Notes: generated from the sequence alone by a model not told the origin. 64,000 bases of DNA from Tetmemena sp. SeJ-2015 (GCA_027382625.1 JAJKFJ010021091.1:35686-99685), one strand, 5' to 3'. Shown: positions 10,975 to 22,350, counted from the stretch's first letter. A program made the numbers and translations.

Positions 10975-12504
10975 TCAATCTCTAATTAAATTTTTGAGAG
11001 CCTGAGGAGGTCTCTAGACATAGTAATCCTCGCAGTAATCATCGAACTGACTGAGCCATTTTGTGAAATGCCTTGTCCACAGTTTCTCTGGTTGCGATAT
11101 GTCTGACTAGATTCTCTCTGAATAGCTTGATCTCCTAGATTGTAGCTACATACTTCACCATGATCTCGTTCCTCAAGTCCTTCTTGTTAGTGTTATACTT
11201 GTCATAGCACACTCTCTCTAGCAAGAGTCCATCACCTGGTGCTAAAGCAACATTCACTACGTTGTCTCTGAGGGTATTAGGGATAAATTTATCGTCTAAA
11301 TCTCCGCGGAAGACTTGAATTATAACTCCAATCATCTTTCTGATCTGATTGTAGAGGAAGGATTGGCCCTTCAAGAAGAAGTGAATGAACTCTATAGCTT
11401 CAGGATCCTCGGCATTTGTAACTTCATTGGTCTTAGAATTCACATAGATTAGCTCATGGGACTCCAGAATCATCATATAGCGTTGAGCAGTCATTTGATG
11501 AGCTCTGATCTGCTTGGTGTAGTTGTGATACTTCTTGCATCCCATAAAAGTCTTGAACAAAGTAGAAACTCTATCGTGATCCTCCTTGCTTATTCTATAG
11601 CCATAGAGAGAGTTAAATTCCTCTTGAGGGATGTGGTCAATATTTCTGAACAAGTACAAGTCCTAGTATTATTCGACTTCATTAACTGCACCCTCACTTT
11701 CATCTCCATTATCATCCTCCTCTCTTTCTTTATTCTTCTTAGGGTCTCTTCTAATAAATTTAATGCCCTTGGGCTTGGGCTCTTCTTTCTTTTCCTCCTC
11801 TACTTTCTCGTCACCTGCGTTCTATTATTTGGCTACATCTTTATTCTCAGCTGCCTGCTGTTTTCTATTGATACCTGAGCCATACCATCCCTTTTGAATG
11901 CTCTTAAGAGTGAAGGTTGGAAGGTAGTAAGAGTATTCTCTGTCATCTGCATTTAGCTTACTATTGAATCTGTTAGGAGGTCTAATGATAGCGAAGATAG
12001 ACACATCCTCTGGGAGGGCTTAGTTTAGCTCTTTTCTGAACTCCTCATCTTTATTCTCATCTTTGCTTATGTTAATCTTCATAGAGAAGCAATTTTGAAT
12101 GGCATGCACTCTCTTGTCAGTTCTGGTAGCTCTATTCCAGCCTATCTTTTTCAAATCGCCAAAGTTGAACTCTGAAATCCTTCCCAGTTTAAATAGGGCC
12201 TTCTCAATTTCCTCTTCTACGCTTCTAACATTAGGGTTCCTATAATTTTTAGTTAGCTCTATTTAATGGGTTACTTTTAAGATCCTGAAAAGTTGCTTCC
12301 GTTATAGCCCACAATCATTGCCACTCTGCATTTAGGATAAGTATTCACAGCTCCCTCTTAATACTGGATCTACTTTTCTTATCCTTCTTGCTTTTATTCC
12401 TCTTATTGGTGTGCAGTTTCTGCCTATGCATGATTTTAAGTTTAATTCTCAGCGGCCACTGCCTTTTCAAGATCACCTATTTCGGATTCAGCTTGTCTTT
12501 TCAT
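10975..12504 (-). CDS. PUS1: tRNA pseudouridine synthase (TruA/Pus1 family)
   Basis: Converts specific uridines of tRNA (and possibly other RNAs) to pseudouridine. From ATG 12504 (MKRQAESEIGDLEKAVAAEN) to TGA 10975. A Q/E-rich N-terminal extension precedes the catalytic domain. Family motifs seen in order: MIVGYNGSNFSGSQKNPNVR, the catalytic aspartate block NRATRTDKRVHA, EYSYYLPTF, a charged acidic insertion, FMGCKKYHNYTK, and FLKGQSFLYNQIRKMIG. One 35-nt GT..AG intron splits FSGSQ from KNPNVRS; after it the frame is continuous. The middle insertion (about 70 residues of K/E) is longer than in typical Pus1. Which of Pus1, Pus2 or Pus3 it is cannot be decided by eye; Pus1-like is the best guess. 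Confidence 0.85.
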
Positions 12505-12777
12505 TTTGATACTAAATATTAGTAATTAAAATTAACTTTAAATTATTTTAAGCCAATCACTAATCATTATAGTATTATTAATCAAAACATAAACCTAGAG
12601 AAGAATGAACCTGACTTGCTTTTCTCATTCGATTAAGTATTAGTTTATTCCTGATAAGTACTGTCTTGAGTTGCTTTACTATAATCAGCATTTTAGGATT
12701 AATTATGAGTGTGTTGCTTTTAAGAAGCCTCCTGTCTCCACCTCTCCCTTATTTATTCTTATGAGAGGGCGTTAGAG

Positions 12778-14255
12778 TCATAGTTATTTACTTATCTCTC
12801 TTCTTTAGAGAATTCTTAAATTAACCTTAGGCATTCCAGATTCAAGTTTTGGGGGATATTTAAGGTTAGTTCAGCTATATGATTGCCCTATCCTTTTTCT
12901 CTGTCAAATAATTTTAAATACCACAGAAATAATCAACTATTTCAAATATACCCTTACCCTAAAGGACGATCTTGCTTTCATTTTCGAAGTTTGCAGGCCC
13001 TACTTTGATGCTTGTGTCACCTGAAATTGTTTATATACTCAATTCAGTCCCTAGTAGAGCCTCTGTGAGGGTCATACTATGATGGGAGATTATATCTAGA
13101 CCTTCTCTTTTAAGGAGCTGATCCTCCCTAACTTTAACTTTCACCTTCAGAGATCCGCTCTTTCCCTTATCGCCATAGATAGTTTCATTGCCAGACTCCT
13201 CTAACTCCAAAACATCTAAGTTGTCAGTGAACTTAGGGATCTGTAATTTCTTCTTTTCATTCTGAGTGATAAGGCCCCTGCCATTGCAAGCCTTGCAAGG
13301 CTCTCTTATTAGACTTCCAAAACCCTGGCAAGTGTTGCAGTCAGATAACTTCTAGAAAAGAGGATCCTTTTTTACTCCCTCTCCTTTACATGAATAACAA
13401 GTGGAGCTCTTAGATCCTGGCTACTTACTTAAGTGTAAATTAATATAAGACTACTCCCGAGACCCTTAGCACGTTTTACACTTCATATCTCTTTGGAAAG
13501 TGATCTCTTTCTCGGTTCCTTATATAGCCTCTTGAAAAGATATGGACACTTCCGCATCTATATTCTAGCCATCAAACCTTGATTCAGCAGATTGGTCCCG
13601 TCCAGCTCCAGTTTCCTCAGCTTCTTTAGAGCCAAAACCTTAGTTATTAAATCTACTTCTCCAAGAGTCAAAGAAACTTTCATTTGCAAAATCTTGATCC
13701 TCCTCAAATCTTCTCTTCCCACGCTCTATATTTAACCTTATAAAGTCAAATTGCATACCTCTCTTTCTCCTTTCTAGCTCCTCCTCATCTATTTCTTCTT
13801 CATTTTTCTTCCCCCACAGCCTTGATAGCTTGATGTGCTGCGAAATATATTCATCATACTCTCCTCTGCTTTCATCATTAATCAGTGTCTCGTAAGCCCT
13901 AGAAACAATTATTATGATAGCGTTTTCAATTCTTACATTTTGAGATCGTCTGAGAAAATCTTAAGCTCAGGGTTCTTATCGATATTAAGAACTGATATCA
14001 TCATTCTATAAGCTTTCTCAATGTCCTCTTTAGTGGCTTCATGATGAACCCCCAAAGTCTCTAAGCAAAGTATTATTGCAAATCTCTCATACCATAAAGA
14101 GTTTCCGCATATGTTTGGATGTGCTTACCATAGAGATTAGTTAGAGAGTGCCTCCCTCTAATAGGAACAGAGGCTTAGAGTAAACCTCCTTGTTTATTGA
14201 GTAGTCTATAAGAATGAGATAGGGTCCTTAGTTTTTGTAATCCCTTGATTATCAT
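12778..14255 (-). CDS. Mitochondrial-type DnaJ (class A) with NID instead of HPD
   Basis: J-protein co-chaperone of Hsp70. ATG 14255 starts a basic, Ser/Leu/Arg-rich leader (MIIKGLQKLRTLSHSYRLLN) like a mitochondrial transit peptide. The J-domain follows: NLYETLGVHHEATKEDIEKA, then SVLNIDKNPELKIF, then KMAYETLINDESRGEYDEYI. The invariant HPD tripeptide is NID here. After the J-domain come a charged linker and a DnaJ zinc-finger region with four CxxC pairs (CKTC, CYSCKGEG, CNTCQGFG, CKACNGRG) and a C-terminal substrate-binding region. Three GT..AG introns (about 68, 38 and 57 nt) were removed by eye. The last few residues are uncertain because the frame is ambiguous after the third intron. Loss of His and Pro of HPD normally abolishes Hsp70 ATPase stimulation (established for the family). 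Confidence 0.82.
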
Positions 14256-14318
14256 TTTAAAAGAGTAGGGAGTTTAATATTTTAATAAATTATTTGTACA
14301 CAGAGGACTCTCAATTAA

Positions 14319-15721
14319 TCACTCTATTATTGCTCTAAGATTAACTTTCAACTCTAAATTTGGTTTTAGTTCATCTAAGACTACTGTTAGTTAAAGCTTT
14401 GGATCATTATTTATACCATGTCTAAAGAAGGTTTCGGTGCTGGTTTTTCCTTAATCTAAGAAGCCAGTTTGAATACTTATTACACTTGCATTGAACTATT
14501 TTATCCTTAGGAGCTAGATTATTGGTTTTGAAAATAAGGATGGATAGGAGTGTGTTAAAACATGAGCTGCTTGTTATTTGTTTTAGAGGTTCCCAAAGTA
14601 AAACCATTCCCTAATTTGCTTTAACTTCCTCCTTTATTCTGAATTAAATTCGAGAGCGTGTTTCCCTCTAAGCTTTGTATCCTATCCTACAAAGTTTTAA
14701 ATACTGCTCAATATTCCAAGCTGCTTCTAAACTTAAGCTTTAAGATTATTGCTCGCTAATAACGGCTGCTCTTATTCTTTTTAATTCACTTGTTGCCAAG
14801 TTTTATTAGGAGAAGGGAATTTTGAAATTGTAAGCGTGTTCATTTTTTACTTGAGCTTCACGACCTCCTTATGATATACACTCATATCCTTCAGCAATAA
14901 TTTATACACCTAAAATAAATAGGTTTTTGCTGCTGTTTGAATTACTACTACCGCCTGGAAATTCACTGAGTAAGCCGCTCAACTTGAGTTTCTTCATTTG
15001 CTCTTACTCCTTAGAGTAGGATTTCAGCTCTGCCTTCGATTTAAAAGCATAAGAAATTAAGATTCAGTTTATAATTTACTCTCATAGTGTTTTGACAGTT
15101 GCTGTAATTTAGATGAGTTCTGACTGCTCAGTTATTTTTCAGACTTAAATTTTGCTTTTACTCCTGAGTCATTTAAGTACTGCCCATCTTGCTTTTAAGA
15201 AGTTTGTTTTCTCTGCTTTATCTTTGAGGAATCATAGTGTTGCTGACTTGCTTGAGTTAATGAATTCTTTCCTGAATGAAGGAAAGGGCTTTAGGTTTTA
15301 AAGTTTGCCCATAGATGAAGTCGCAAATTGGCTATTCCTCTTTATCTTGTAATATAGCCTACAGAGTTCAACCTTACATTATAATTTAAAGGTGCATATT
15401 TTAATGTTGAATTCATACAGGAATAAAGAATTTAGGATGCAGAACTTAACAGAAGATATGTCTACTGCCACCTTCTCACTTTCTAAAAAATAACTTTAAA
15501 CTAATAGGAAATACCGATATAGGAATAGGCTGGAACAATTTTCAAAGCAAACTCATGAAGAGTATTTGATACTATGGGCACTACCGCTTTAAGAAGCACT
15601 TATTTTAAGTTCGCTGCTTCTTTGCTGAGTAGAGTAGTTGACAGCATCTGATTTCTTCTTCTGTAGTAATACTTTTCAATTTAAAATATCCTTTATAATT
15701 TTGTAGATAATCTGAAATCAT
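14319..15721 (-). CDS. Hypothetical low-complexity protein
   Basis: Minus-strand path from ATG 15721 (MISDYLQNYKGYFKLKSI) to TGA 14319. Helical and Q/S/K-rich: SKISASQSGSAHS-like Ser-rich part, QKQDGQYLNDSGVKAKFKSE, KQLSSQNSSKLQQLSKHYES, then KLLLKDMSVYHKEVVKLKQK, ending LDELKPNLELKVNLRAIIE. One short GT..AG intron (about 32 nt) and at least three frame changes are needed. No conserved domain found. It lies 63 bp downstream of the DnaJ start region, same strand. Confidence 0.4.
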
Positions 15722-15930
15722 TTTGCCTTATCAGGTGCAAAATCTCTCTACCTTATATACTCTGATAATGGTTTCTGATGTTGCGGACTATTTAAGAGTT
15801 TGGAGAATTCAAATTTATAATCAATTAACTTTGCAAACTTCTGATTGCACCTTCACCACTACACACACCCAACATCAACACCCATCCACTACCAACAACT
15901 TCTTTCTCACACACTACTACAACAACTTCC

Positions 15931-17662
15931 ATGAACTACTTCAATGAGAACAGACCCACAGGTGGTGACAGATCATCTGTCACACCTTCTAGCTCCTACA
16001 ACAACTCCAACTACCAGAGAGCAAACCAGACTTCTTCTTCCAACTAGCAGCAGTAGAACTACTCTAGACCTCAGGGAGAGAGAACTTCTTTCCAACCCTA
16101 CTACACTACTGCTTCTGGAGGTGCCCAAGCCAGAGACAATTTTCAGCAGTACCCCAAGAAGACCTACAACTACTATCCAGCAGACGGGAATACCATGAGA
16201 GGTCCCTATGGCAATGGTCAGCTTCCCAACGAGGTCAGAGTGAAGTTTGTCTCCAACCTGGATGATCTTTTGAGAAGAGTCGCCTATGTTTTGCTGATTA
16301 ACAAGTTTTATCTTTGTATATGATTAATACGCTTTGACTTTGAGGTACGATGCTTGCAAGATCGTAGGGAGAGGAAATGCCTGCGAGAGAACTCTTGAAC
16401 TTGCTAAGGAGTTGCGCCTCGACAAGAAGCGCTTCCGCGCCTTCACTATTGATGTGACGAAGACTCAGGCTCTCAACAAGCAAGGCAGTGTCGTGGACGA
16501 GATTCACGTTCTCATGGTCGCAGAGCAGCAGTAGGACCACCAAGCTTCCCGCAACTCTCAGCAGCAGCGAGGAAATGACTCCTACCTTGAGCATGGTCCT
16601 ACCAACGAGAACATCAACTCTGAGAACAGAGGGGCTGTCAACTCTGGAGCTACCCCTACCGTCAGCCTCGACAGGGTAAGTATCTTTCGCCGAAGCCTAA
16701 ATCTTTGCCAGATTTTGTAAACTCAAAATCTTAATTTCCTAATGGAATGTGGCAAATTCAGGTCACAAATTAATCGATTCTTTCGAGATTAATCTAACCT
16801 CTCTTTTGATATAGTTCAAAACCAATCTCAGGCTAACGAAAACTCAAAGGGCAAATATGATCCTGAGAGAAGAGCTTATGAGCAGCAGCCTCACCAAGAT
16901 CTCAACAGATCCCGCCTTCAAGGAGGAAACTTCAACAGAACTCAGCGCAGAAGTGTTTCTCCTCCCAATGGCTACTCCACAAGAAGGAACGAGGTCATGA
17001 TGAGAGGAGCTGCCTAGAACCAAGGCGAAAGAAGTGACCAGTATCAAGCAAGAGAGCAGGTCTTCAGGTACAGAGACGACTATGAACTTCCCAAGTCTAG
17101 AAACGGAGGAGCAAGAGTTGCCTCTGATCAAGACTACAATTCGCCACAACAACTCTCGCTACTTCAAGAGAGACGAAGCCCACTCCTCAAGAGCTTTTGA
17201 GGAAAGAGAAGGTGTAGGCGCGAGACCTCTTACTACCAGAGGCGACTATCAATCCAGAGAGGTTGAAGCAGGAGCTCCAGACAAAGTTGAGAGGAGAGAA
17301 CTGCAGAGATACGCCTTCAGTAAGGAGCAAGCATCCTACCCTAGAAACCTTAACATCACTATGCGGGGCGACTAAGGCTACAAGCAGTACTACCAAGATG
17401 ACTTCAGAAGTGGCGGCAACAGAGACAACGACAGATTCTTCTAAGAGTCAAGAGGTGGCTACGGCGGTAGACCAAAGTTGTTGGCAGGATGCAGGTAACC
17501 TACAGGAGGCTAACTCGATCTGTGGTCAGAGGCGGATTCAACTCTGAGAGAGTTTCCTACGTCAAGAAGCAGACTGGCGATCAGAGACAAACTCCTGCTA
17601 GAGGCACTACTCAACTTTCTGAGGAGCACAGACTTGGTGCTGAAGATTCAGTCCACAACTGA
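15931..17662 (+). CDS. Alba-domain RNA/DNA-binding protein with RGG-rich tail
   Basis: ATG 15931 begins a Y/Q/N/S-rich low-complexity segment (MNYFNENRPTGGDRSSVTPS). An Alba-like domain follows: PNEVRVKFVSNLDDLLRRVA, then, after a 19-bp IES, LTLRYDACKIVGRGNACERT. The tail is rich in R, G, Y and Q (RRSVSPPNGYSTRRNEVMMR, GGYGGRPK) and ends at TGA 17660. Alba proteins with RGG tails bind RNA and are linked to translational control in protists; the function here is inferred. An intron of about 140 nt (GTAAGT..ATAG, from about 16677) lies after the Alba domain. Three one-base frame changes are needed (at the intron, near 17165 and near 17495). Codon use is markedly GC-richer (AAC, TAC, CTC) than in neighbours, consistent with a highly expressed gene. 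Confidence 0.75.
16311..16329. other. IES, 19 bp, pointer TA
   Basis: TA at 16309-16310 and at 16328-16329 bound an AT-rich segment. Its removal gives INKFYALTLRYDACKIVGRG, restoring the Alba domain; leaving it in gives an in-frame TGA. It is too short to be an intron and lacks GT..AG. Confidence 0.7.
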
Positions 17663-18236
17663 TTGAGTCTGCTGTAATAATATTGAGAGATGGCTGATTT
17701 CTTATGAAAAGAGAACTAGAGGAGAGGAGCAACGAGAATGAGGCTTATCAAGGCTCTAAAGTTTTGAAGATCTCTAGATTTGTTTGGAGTTTGAGAAGCC
17801 TTGCTACTTTTGAGTCTGCTATGTGGATGTGATTTTGCACCCTTTTGAATTTTTGGATTTGCTTTCGTGACTATTTTGAGCTCCAGCTTGCGATTTTTTG
17901 ACTTTGCGGAATCTATTTTCTCCTCCTCTCTTCTCTACTTTAATCTGAAATGAAGCAGCCATCCTCTGAATTATTTTATATAAAATTGAAAGTTTATGCT
18001 ACTCCCTTTTTAATCATAATATCTTACTCTCTCTAGATATAGAAAGCATTTGATGTGAATTTTGTAATTACTTTCATAGCAAAACCTTCGACAGAATTTT
18101 ACTTTAAGTTTGGAGCAAGCTATATTAATATAAGCGAAAGGTATTATTTTAATTTATTATTGCTTAAACAATGTGAATAGCTTTGTGCTATTTTAATTTA
18201 TTCCCTTTCTACTTCATTTGAGAATAGTAAAATCTA
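17663..18236. other. Intergenic
   Basis: Between two plus-strand genes. The first 300 bp is T/G-rich with no convincing frame on either strand and may be 3' untranslated sequence of the Alba gene; the rest is AT-rich. Nothing else seen. Confidence 0.45.
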
Positions 18237-19058
18237 ATGGGTACAAAGAAGTCAAAGCCAGTCTAGCGCGAGGTAAGCCTAGTTGCTCGTGGAAGTTGCA
18301 CTCTGAAAACTTGCCAAGGACTCTCGGGCCCTTGCGGTGATTCTGAGGGGGTAGCTCCTTACTGCTCAATACTTGATTTTCGCTTACTTCTGCTAACCTT
18401 TAATCAATGCATACAAGTGATAGTATATTATGTTTTTTATCTTTGAGTGTAGGAATTGTCTCCTGAGTTGCAATAGATTGTGGAGGATGTGTTTAAAATT
18501 TTCGACAAGGATGGTTCAAAAACAATTGACAAGGATGAAGCAGTGAAGCATTGGTCCAAGAACTTCGGCAAGATATCCGCGAATGAATTCTTCAACACGG
18601 TTGACTACAACCACGACGGCCAGATTCAGTATGATGAGTTTGTCGACTTCTGGAGGATAGTCAAGGGCGCAGGCCACTCTGAAGAAGAGATACAGGAAGA
18701 GGTAAGCTCGCACTCTACTAGTGAATTACGTCGCTTCTTCATCATTATTAAGTGTTTGAGATATTTATTTTCCAATTTTTGGCTTCACTATATGATGAAG
18801 CTGATTGCGCGAAACTGTGACGAGCATCCGAATTCATACTCCTTGATCCTAATAATGGCGTGAGTAGGGATTAGAATGCGACTTACAGAATGGTCTTTTA
18901 GTAGTAATCGATAAAGCGCGCGCCATAACCCACCCTCGATTAAGCCCCTTTAGACTTATTAATTAATAATTTTATAGTTGGAGCGCATTAAGAACGGAGA
19001 TACATGGATCGGTTTCGATAACCTACCCGTGCAATATATGGGAAAGGACAGAAGATGA
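18237..19058 (+). CDS. Two-EF-hand calcium-binding protein
   Basis: ATG 18237 (MGTKKSKPVQRE), three exons: 18237-18272, 18453-18701, 18978-19058; introns 18273-18452 (180 nt) and 18702-18977 (276 nt), both GT..AG. The protein is about 121 residues. Two canonical EF-hand loops are seen: DKDGSKTIDKDE and DYNHDGQIQYDE, with acidic residues at positions 1, 3 or 5 and 12. The C terminus reads GFDNLPVQYMGKDRR before TGA. MG plus K/S at the start could allow N-myristoylation (MGTKKS lacks the ideal Ser at position 6 in the mature count, so this is a guess). Its introns are far longer than the 31-47 nt introns elsewhere in this window. Confidence 0.85.
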
Positions 19059-20337
19059 GTTGGGAAGTGTGGAGCAGAGTGAGGAAATAAGATGGTTAGA
19101 TTATCATTTGATAGACCTATAGTATGGTTAGGCTTTGCTGACAAAGCTCATTTCAATGCTGGGGAGGACGCCCTTGAGATATAAGCTGTGGTGTGTTGAT
19201 ATTATATTGCAGCGATTATTGGCATAATTTATAAGAAATATAAGATAATTTCAAACATCTTTAATTAAGGATCGAGTGATGATAGTTTCGAAGTAAAAAT
19301 GATTATTGCTGTAAGATAAGTTTTATTCAACATATTTATAAGATAATTAATCAAATCATGAATTACAGTTGATCTTTGAGCGTTTAAAATTAGAATCGTA
19401 AGTTTTATTCGAGGCTTTTTAAATAAGAATTTAAAACAAAAAATCTACCTGAAAACAAGATTATCATTCTCTTATTAAATATGAATAATCTGCAGATTTT
19501 CCATTGATTTCAGTTATATAATTTCAAACAGATCTAATTCTTTCCTCTCCCACTTCATCTTCCTTTCATTTCTAATTTCTAAAATTATAAACGCCATCTT
19601 CCCACTTACTCACTCTCTCTCCTACTAATCCGATTACACTTCAGAAATTTAGATCTTTTATTAGATTATCGCTAGAACATTTATGCTAATGGATATTATC
19701 TTAAGTTTTATAAGCCGAAATATTTTGTGCAATATCAAAATGAATTACGTCAATCTCACTTAGAATTATTGTCGGAATTTTAATTAAAATCGGTATTTAG
19801 TTAATATAATAAATGGAGAGTTGCAAAATGGTGTCAGTTGAAATCGCAGATTCACCCTCTGATCTGGAGCTTGTTCGATAGAGAATCAAAAATTAATATG
19901 AGTTTCATCTTTAATCATCTTCGTAGCACCTCTCAGTTGCGAGATATGACTCACGCATTCTTCTTCATTCTCTCATCATCTTCGTCTAAACTTGTGTCGC
20001 TTATAACTCTGTACTGAGCGCTCCCACAAAAAAGGTGCAATGATAAAAAGTTCTTAAAATTTGATGCTGAATCGAATGGTGTAATTATTATTCAAATTGG
20101 ACACACTTCAACTGCCACTGATTTATTCCATTTCATTTTAATATCTAATTTAATTCTCTTTTTTTTATTAAATTCTCAGCTATATTAAAAATTAATCTTA
20201 GTTTAATACTTAAAAATTATCTCTTCTTTTTCTTTAAAAGGGGGGTTGTAAATTAGATTAAGAGCTGTTGTTTTTGTACGTACAAATTATGTTCAATGTT
20301 TGCTGAGAAAATGAAGGCACTCTCAAACCTCAGTATT
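19059..20337. other. AT-rich intergenic region, 1.3 kb
   Basis: No supported gene. A G-rich segment at about 19055-19180 could be untranslated sequence. From 19200 the sequence is very AT-rich with scattered poly(A)/poly(T). No tRNA, repeat pair or telomere-like block was recognised. Confidence 0.5.
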
Positions 20338-20930
20338 TCATAATTCTGTCTTAATTCCACTGTTAGCAGCTTTTTTTCTTTAGAGTTCCTCTGTGGCTGT
20401 TTACTCATCTGTCTTCTGAAGCTGAGAAGGACTAGAGAATTAGGCAAGTTCATACTGCTCCATAGCAGAACCTATTGAACTTTAGTTTAGAGAGAGGCTG
20501 TCTCCTCTACTTAAGCGATTACCCATGAATATTGGGTTGTATTTTTTCACCAAGTCTATCACATCCTGGAAATGCTTCAGTTGACTTGGGATGAGGAAAG
20601 ATAAGCTGAACTAAAATATGGAGTAATAAATTAATTTATAAGTGGCCAAACTTATACTCTTCATAGAAAGCTAATGAATTTTACGTTGTCAGCTTCTCCT
20701 TTAGCCTGAAAAAAGGAAAATTATGTTTTATAATTTAAAGCCATCTCACATCATTGATGTTGGCAAGTTTGTCTTCTTACCCAGCAAATAAAGCTACTGG
20801 GAAATTTTTGATATTCTGCAAGGGTATCTGCGGTGGTTCCTCCTGCCCATATCTTGCAGTATTTTCCTCCTTCCCATAGTCAAAATGCTCGAACCTTTTG
20901 TTATTAATCAGCTATTTGAAATGCCTTATA
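20338..20930 (-). CDS. Acid lipase, 3' gene segments (inverted relative to the 5' part)
   Basis: This minus-strand block encodes the C-terminal part of the lipase whose N-terminal part is on the plus strand at 21092-22109. It reads from the pointer at 20918-20930: KQLINNKRFEHFDYGKEENT, QNIKNFPVALFAGQEDKLAN (catalytic Asp in GQED), VRWLKEKLTTQNS, EEYKFGHLSFLIPSQ (catalytic His in GHLSF), LIDLVKKYNP-like end and a Q/S/T-rich tail to TGA 20338. Two IESs interrupt it: 20707-20742 (pointer AGCC on the + strand) and 20606-20642 (pointer ATAAG). Alone it has no start codon and no nucleophile serine; it makes sense only when joined to the plus-strand part. Confidence 0.85.
20606..20642. other. IES, 37 bp, pointer ATAAG
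   Basis: ATAAG at 20601-20605 and 20638-20642. Removal joins EEYKFGHL to SFLIPSQLKHF on the minus strand, restoring the block around the catalytic His. Confidence 0.75.
20707..20742. other. IES, 36 bp, pointer AGCC
   Basis: AGCC at 20703-20706 and 20739-20742. Removal joins NDVRWL to KEKLTTQNS on the minus strand. Confidence 0.72.
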
Positions 20931-21091
20931 AATTTAAATTTATATCAAAAGATGAATAAATAAGTGGAGTTACAAAGATATTTGATTATGATAAAGATTT
21001 CCTGAAGGCGGACTAGTTTGCTCAGATTAAATCATTTCATATCAAGAAGCAGCTTTATCTCAGTTAAATTTTAACAAGAGATTAAATAAAC
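20931..21091. other. Spacer between the two inverted halves of the lipase gene
   Basis: 161 bp of AT-rich sequence between the pointer of the 3' half (20918-20930, minus) and the start codon of the 5' half (21092, plus). It should hold the promoter or 5' leader of the gene plus eliminated DNA. Confidence 0.5.
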
Positions 21092-22109
21092 ATGGAGTAC
21101 CTCAGCAATGCTGTTCTAGGAAGCTTTTAAGCACTCATGCCGCAGCCAAGGGACAAAGATCGCTCTATCTACTAACTGGTCAGAGACTACGGCTTTCCTT
21201 ATGAGATGCACTTCTACGAAACGGAAGACGGGTATATCAACAAAGTTGTGAGAATATCAGGTAAGAGTATTAAAATGTCTATTAGTAGCAGAGAATTTCA
21301 TCTCTCTCTCTCTCTTTTGTCCAATACACGAGCTAAACTATTTTTAGGTGGAAAGGGCTCAGATGGAAAGAAGAACTTAGAGAATGGGGGACCAAGAAAA
21401 CCAGTCGTGATACTATAGCATGGGCTAAATTGTTCTTGTTCAGATTGGATCCTAAACGGTGAAAACTCTCTGGCTTTCCTACTCGCAGAGAACGGGTATG
21501 ATGTATGGATGAACAACTCTCGAGGAAATCGATACTCTCGCCATCATGCATATATAGATCCTGATAATGACAAGCAGTTTTGGGACTACTCATTTGAAGA
21601 GATGGCAAAGTATGATTAGCCTGCCTTGTTCAATTATGTATTGGGAAAGACAGGAGCTTAGAAAGTCACTTACATCGGACACAGCTAGGGCACCACACAG
21701 ATGTTCTGTGCTCTGAGCGAAAATTTTGAATTCTTCAAGGAACGCATGAACTTTTCATAAAAAATAATGTTAGTTTGACATTCAAATTTTTTCAAGCCAA
21801 AATTTAAACTTGTTTATAGCTCTAGCTCCAGTCGTAAAGCTAGACAACTGCTCATCAGGGCTTATCCTCAAGATTAAAGACAATGTGCAAATAGAAAATT
21901 TCCTAGTGAAGAATGATATTCTAGAAATAACACCAGCAAAGAAGAATAACAAGGGAGCCGCAATTTTCCACAAGCTGTTCCCTGAAATTAGTAACTTTGG
22001 ACTGAAGATGCTTTCTGATGATGATCCAAGGGAAGTCAATCAGCAATAATTAGAAGGCTACTTTAGTCATTATCCTGCGGGAACGTCTCTCAAAACTATA
22101 AGGCATTTC
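21092..22109 (+). CDS. Acid lipase, 5' gene segments (scrambled gene)
   Basis: Triglyceride/cholesteryl-ester lipase of the lysosomal acid lipase/gastric lipase family (alpha/beta hydrolase). ATG 21092 starts MEYLSNAVLGSFQALMPQPR; then YGFPYEMHFYETEDGYINKV, VVILQHGLNCSCSDWILNG, ENGYDVWMNNSRGNRYSR, and the nucleophile elbow YIGHSQGTTQ, then LFIALAPVVKLDN. A GT..AG intron of 87 nt is at 21261-21347 and an IES at 21755-21811. The frame runs into TSLKTIRHF at 22109, where the 13-nt pointer 22097-22109 lies. The same 13 nt in reverse complement is at 20918-20930. Joining there gives TIRHFKQLINNKRFEHFDYG, the expected family sequence. No N-terminal signal peptide is obvious, so the compartment is uncertain. 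Confidence 0.88.
21755..21811. other. IES, 57 bp, pointer AACTT
   Basis: AACTT at 21750-21754 and 21807-21811. Removal joins FKERMN to LFIALAPVVK; retained, it carries an in-frame TGA. Confidence 0.78.
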
Positions 22110-22350
22110 TTCAATATATTTCTCAATAAGATCAATCATTTGAGCGAATAGATTAAATTTAAAGAGTGAAAATAAATTGGATAAACGAACGCTAGATTTG
22201 AATATTGTTGGATAAAAATTGGAAGCCTGATGAAAATTCGAATAATTATATATACTTTTCTGTTGCAATCATATATAACTCTTCAACAATTTTCGTTTAC
22301 ACAAGTTTACCTAGCAGACATATAGTGATTACTTATCAAAAGCAAAGAAG

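Noticed and set aside
16299..16328. A 7-nt TGATTAA-type repeat as the IES pointer in the Alba gene
   Set aside because: Excision at that repeat leaves the frame broken by one base; the TA-bounded 19-bp segment restores it.
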